5,269 bases of DNA from Candidatus Woesearchaeota archaeon (GTDB lineage Archaea > Nanobdellota > Nanobdellia > SCGC-AAA011-G17 > JACOZS01): NCBI GenBank assembly GCA_016181215.1, contig JACOZS010000035.1, positions 1 to 5,269 on the forward strand. Reading direction: 5' to 3'. Position 1 is the first letter of the stretch; every line of letters begins with the position of its first letter. Shown here piece by piece: positions 4,898 to 5,269 of the stretch. The notes under the pieces were generated by a model, which saw nothing but the letters and a program-made list of their open reading frames with translations, did not search any database and had not been told where the DNA came from. The position numbers were made by a program, and so were the translations under genes.

Positions 4898-5269
4898 ATG
4901 TTGAGTGTAGCAAATCAGGAATGTGTAAATGCAGTTTTGATAACTCCTGATAATATTAGTTTTGATTCTAGAGATATTAAAATAGAAAATAAAGACGGGT
5001 TATTAGAGATTAATATTCCTAATAATTATAAAGGAGAATTAAAATATAAAGTTAATGGTTCCGGCACCTTAAATGAGAAGGCATTTTTTAATATAGGTGA
5101 GAATTGCGATTTAATTATTTATGAGGAAAGAAAAGGAGAGATAAGGGGCTACGGAGAGATTAAGATAAATTTAGGTAATAATTCAAAGCTTGTTTTGATT
5201 GAGATACAAAATTCTGGATATAAAACGGATTATTATATTAATAAGAAAATAGAATGCTGTTCTAATTCC
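4898..5269 (+). CDS. sufD: SufD-like Fe-S assembly protein, N-terminal part (runs off the window)
   Basis: The frame is open for 124 codons to the window edge. The product is strand-rich with alternating hydrophobic residues. Its residues 87-124 align by pattern with the SufB segment that starts at DSLHSAVVEL: EIKINLGNNSKLVLIEIQN matches the SufB ...VVELVALEGAKLRYVTLQN, followed by a similar Tyr-rich turn, a K-K/K-R strand and a polar loop. This marks the SufB/SufD beta-helix, and position after sufB makes SufD the best call. The Gln-Asn pair (104-105) is kept but the Trp that follows in SufB is Ser. That region comes about 160 residues earlier than in spliced SufB, so the usual helical N-terminal domain seems to be missing. 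It starts 20 bp after sufB. The rest of the gene, including the SufC-binding C-terminus, is not visible. Confidence 0.78.
   Translation, partial: MLSVANQECVNAVLITPDNISFDSRDIKIENKDGLLEINIPNNYKGELKYKVNGSGTLNEKAFFNIGENCDLIIYEERKGEIRGYGEIKINLGNNSKLVLIEIQNSGYKTDYYINKKIECCSNS

Noticed and set aside
4880..4954. Short frame starting at ATG 4880 just after sufB (24 codons)
   Set aside because: It stops after 24 codons, has no recognisable content, and overlaps the longer sufD frame, which has a better-placed ribosome-binding site.

Overview
The window reads as an AT-rich archaeal chromosome segment. The archaeal signs are TATA-box promoters of the TTTAWAWA type, GGTG-type ribosome-binding sites, a RelE toxin with an archaeal-style antitoxin, and a compact sufC-sufB-sufD cluster. 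A small-genome lineage such as a DPANN archaeon is possible, but no marker gene here proves it.

Layout. Positions 1-129 hold the last 42 codons of an unidentified plus-strand gene. It ends convergently, overlapping by 21 bp the 3' end of a minus-strand operon. Read in its own direction, that operon is antitoxin (1065-847), RelE/ParE-like toxin (846-592) and a small class I SAM-dependent methyltransferase (588-109), packed with gaps of 0 and 3 bp. A divergent intergenic region (1066-1187) separates it from a plus-strand SUF operon. That operon contains a small HTH regulator with a Cys/His-rich tail (1188-1565), sufC (1567-2316), sufB (2313-4877) and the start of a compact, divergent sufD that runs off the window (4898-5269).

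How the genes work together. SufB, SufC and SufD form the SufBCD scaffold that assembles Fe-S clusters, with SufC as its ATPase. The regulator lies 1 bp upstream of sufC in the same transcription unit. Its C-terminal cysteines suggest that it senses Fe-S status or redox and controls its own operon. The probable control region is striking: a 14-bp direct repeat at a 22-bp period, plus an inverted half-copy, brackets the TATA box and the predicted transcription start. An octamer from the same motif recurs over the start codon of the divergent antitoxin gene.

The outstanding element is a 386-residue intein with a two-motif LAGLIDADG homing endonuclease, inserted in SufB directly before the invariant Cys of the YIEG-C motif. 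That Cys, equivalent to E. coli SufB Cys254 by motif alignment, is therefore both the +1 splicing nucleophile and a residue important for cluster assembly. Active SufB should not exist until the intein has been removed. After splicing, SufB would be 468 aa, a normal length, with the known core residues retained.
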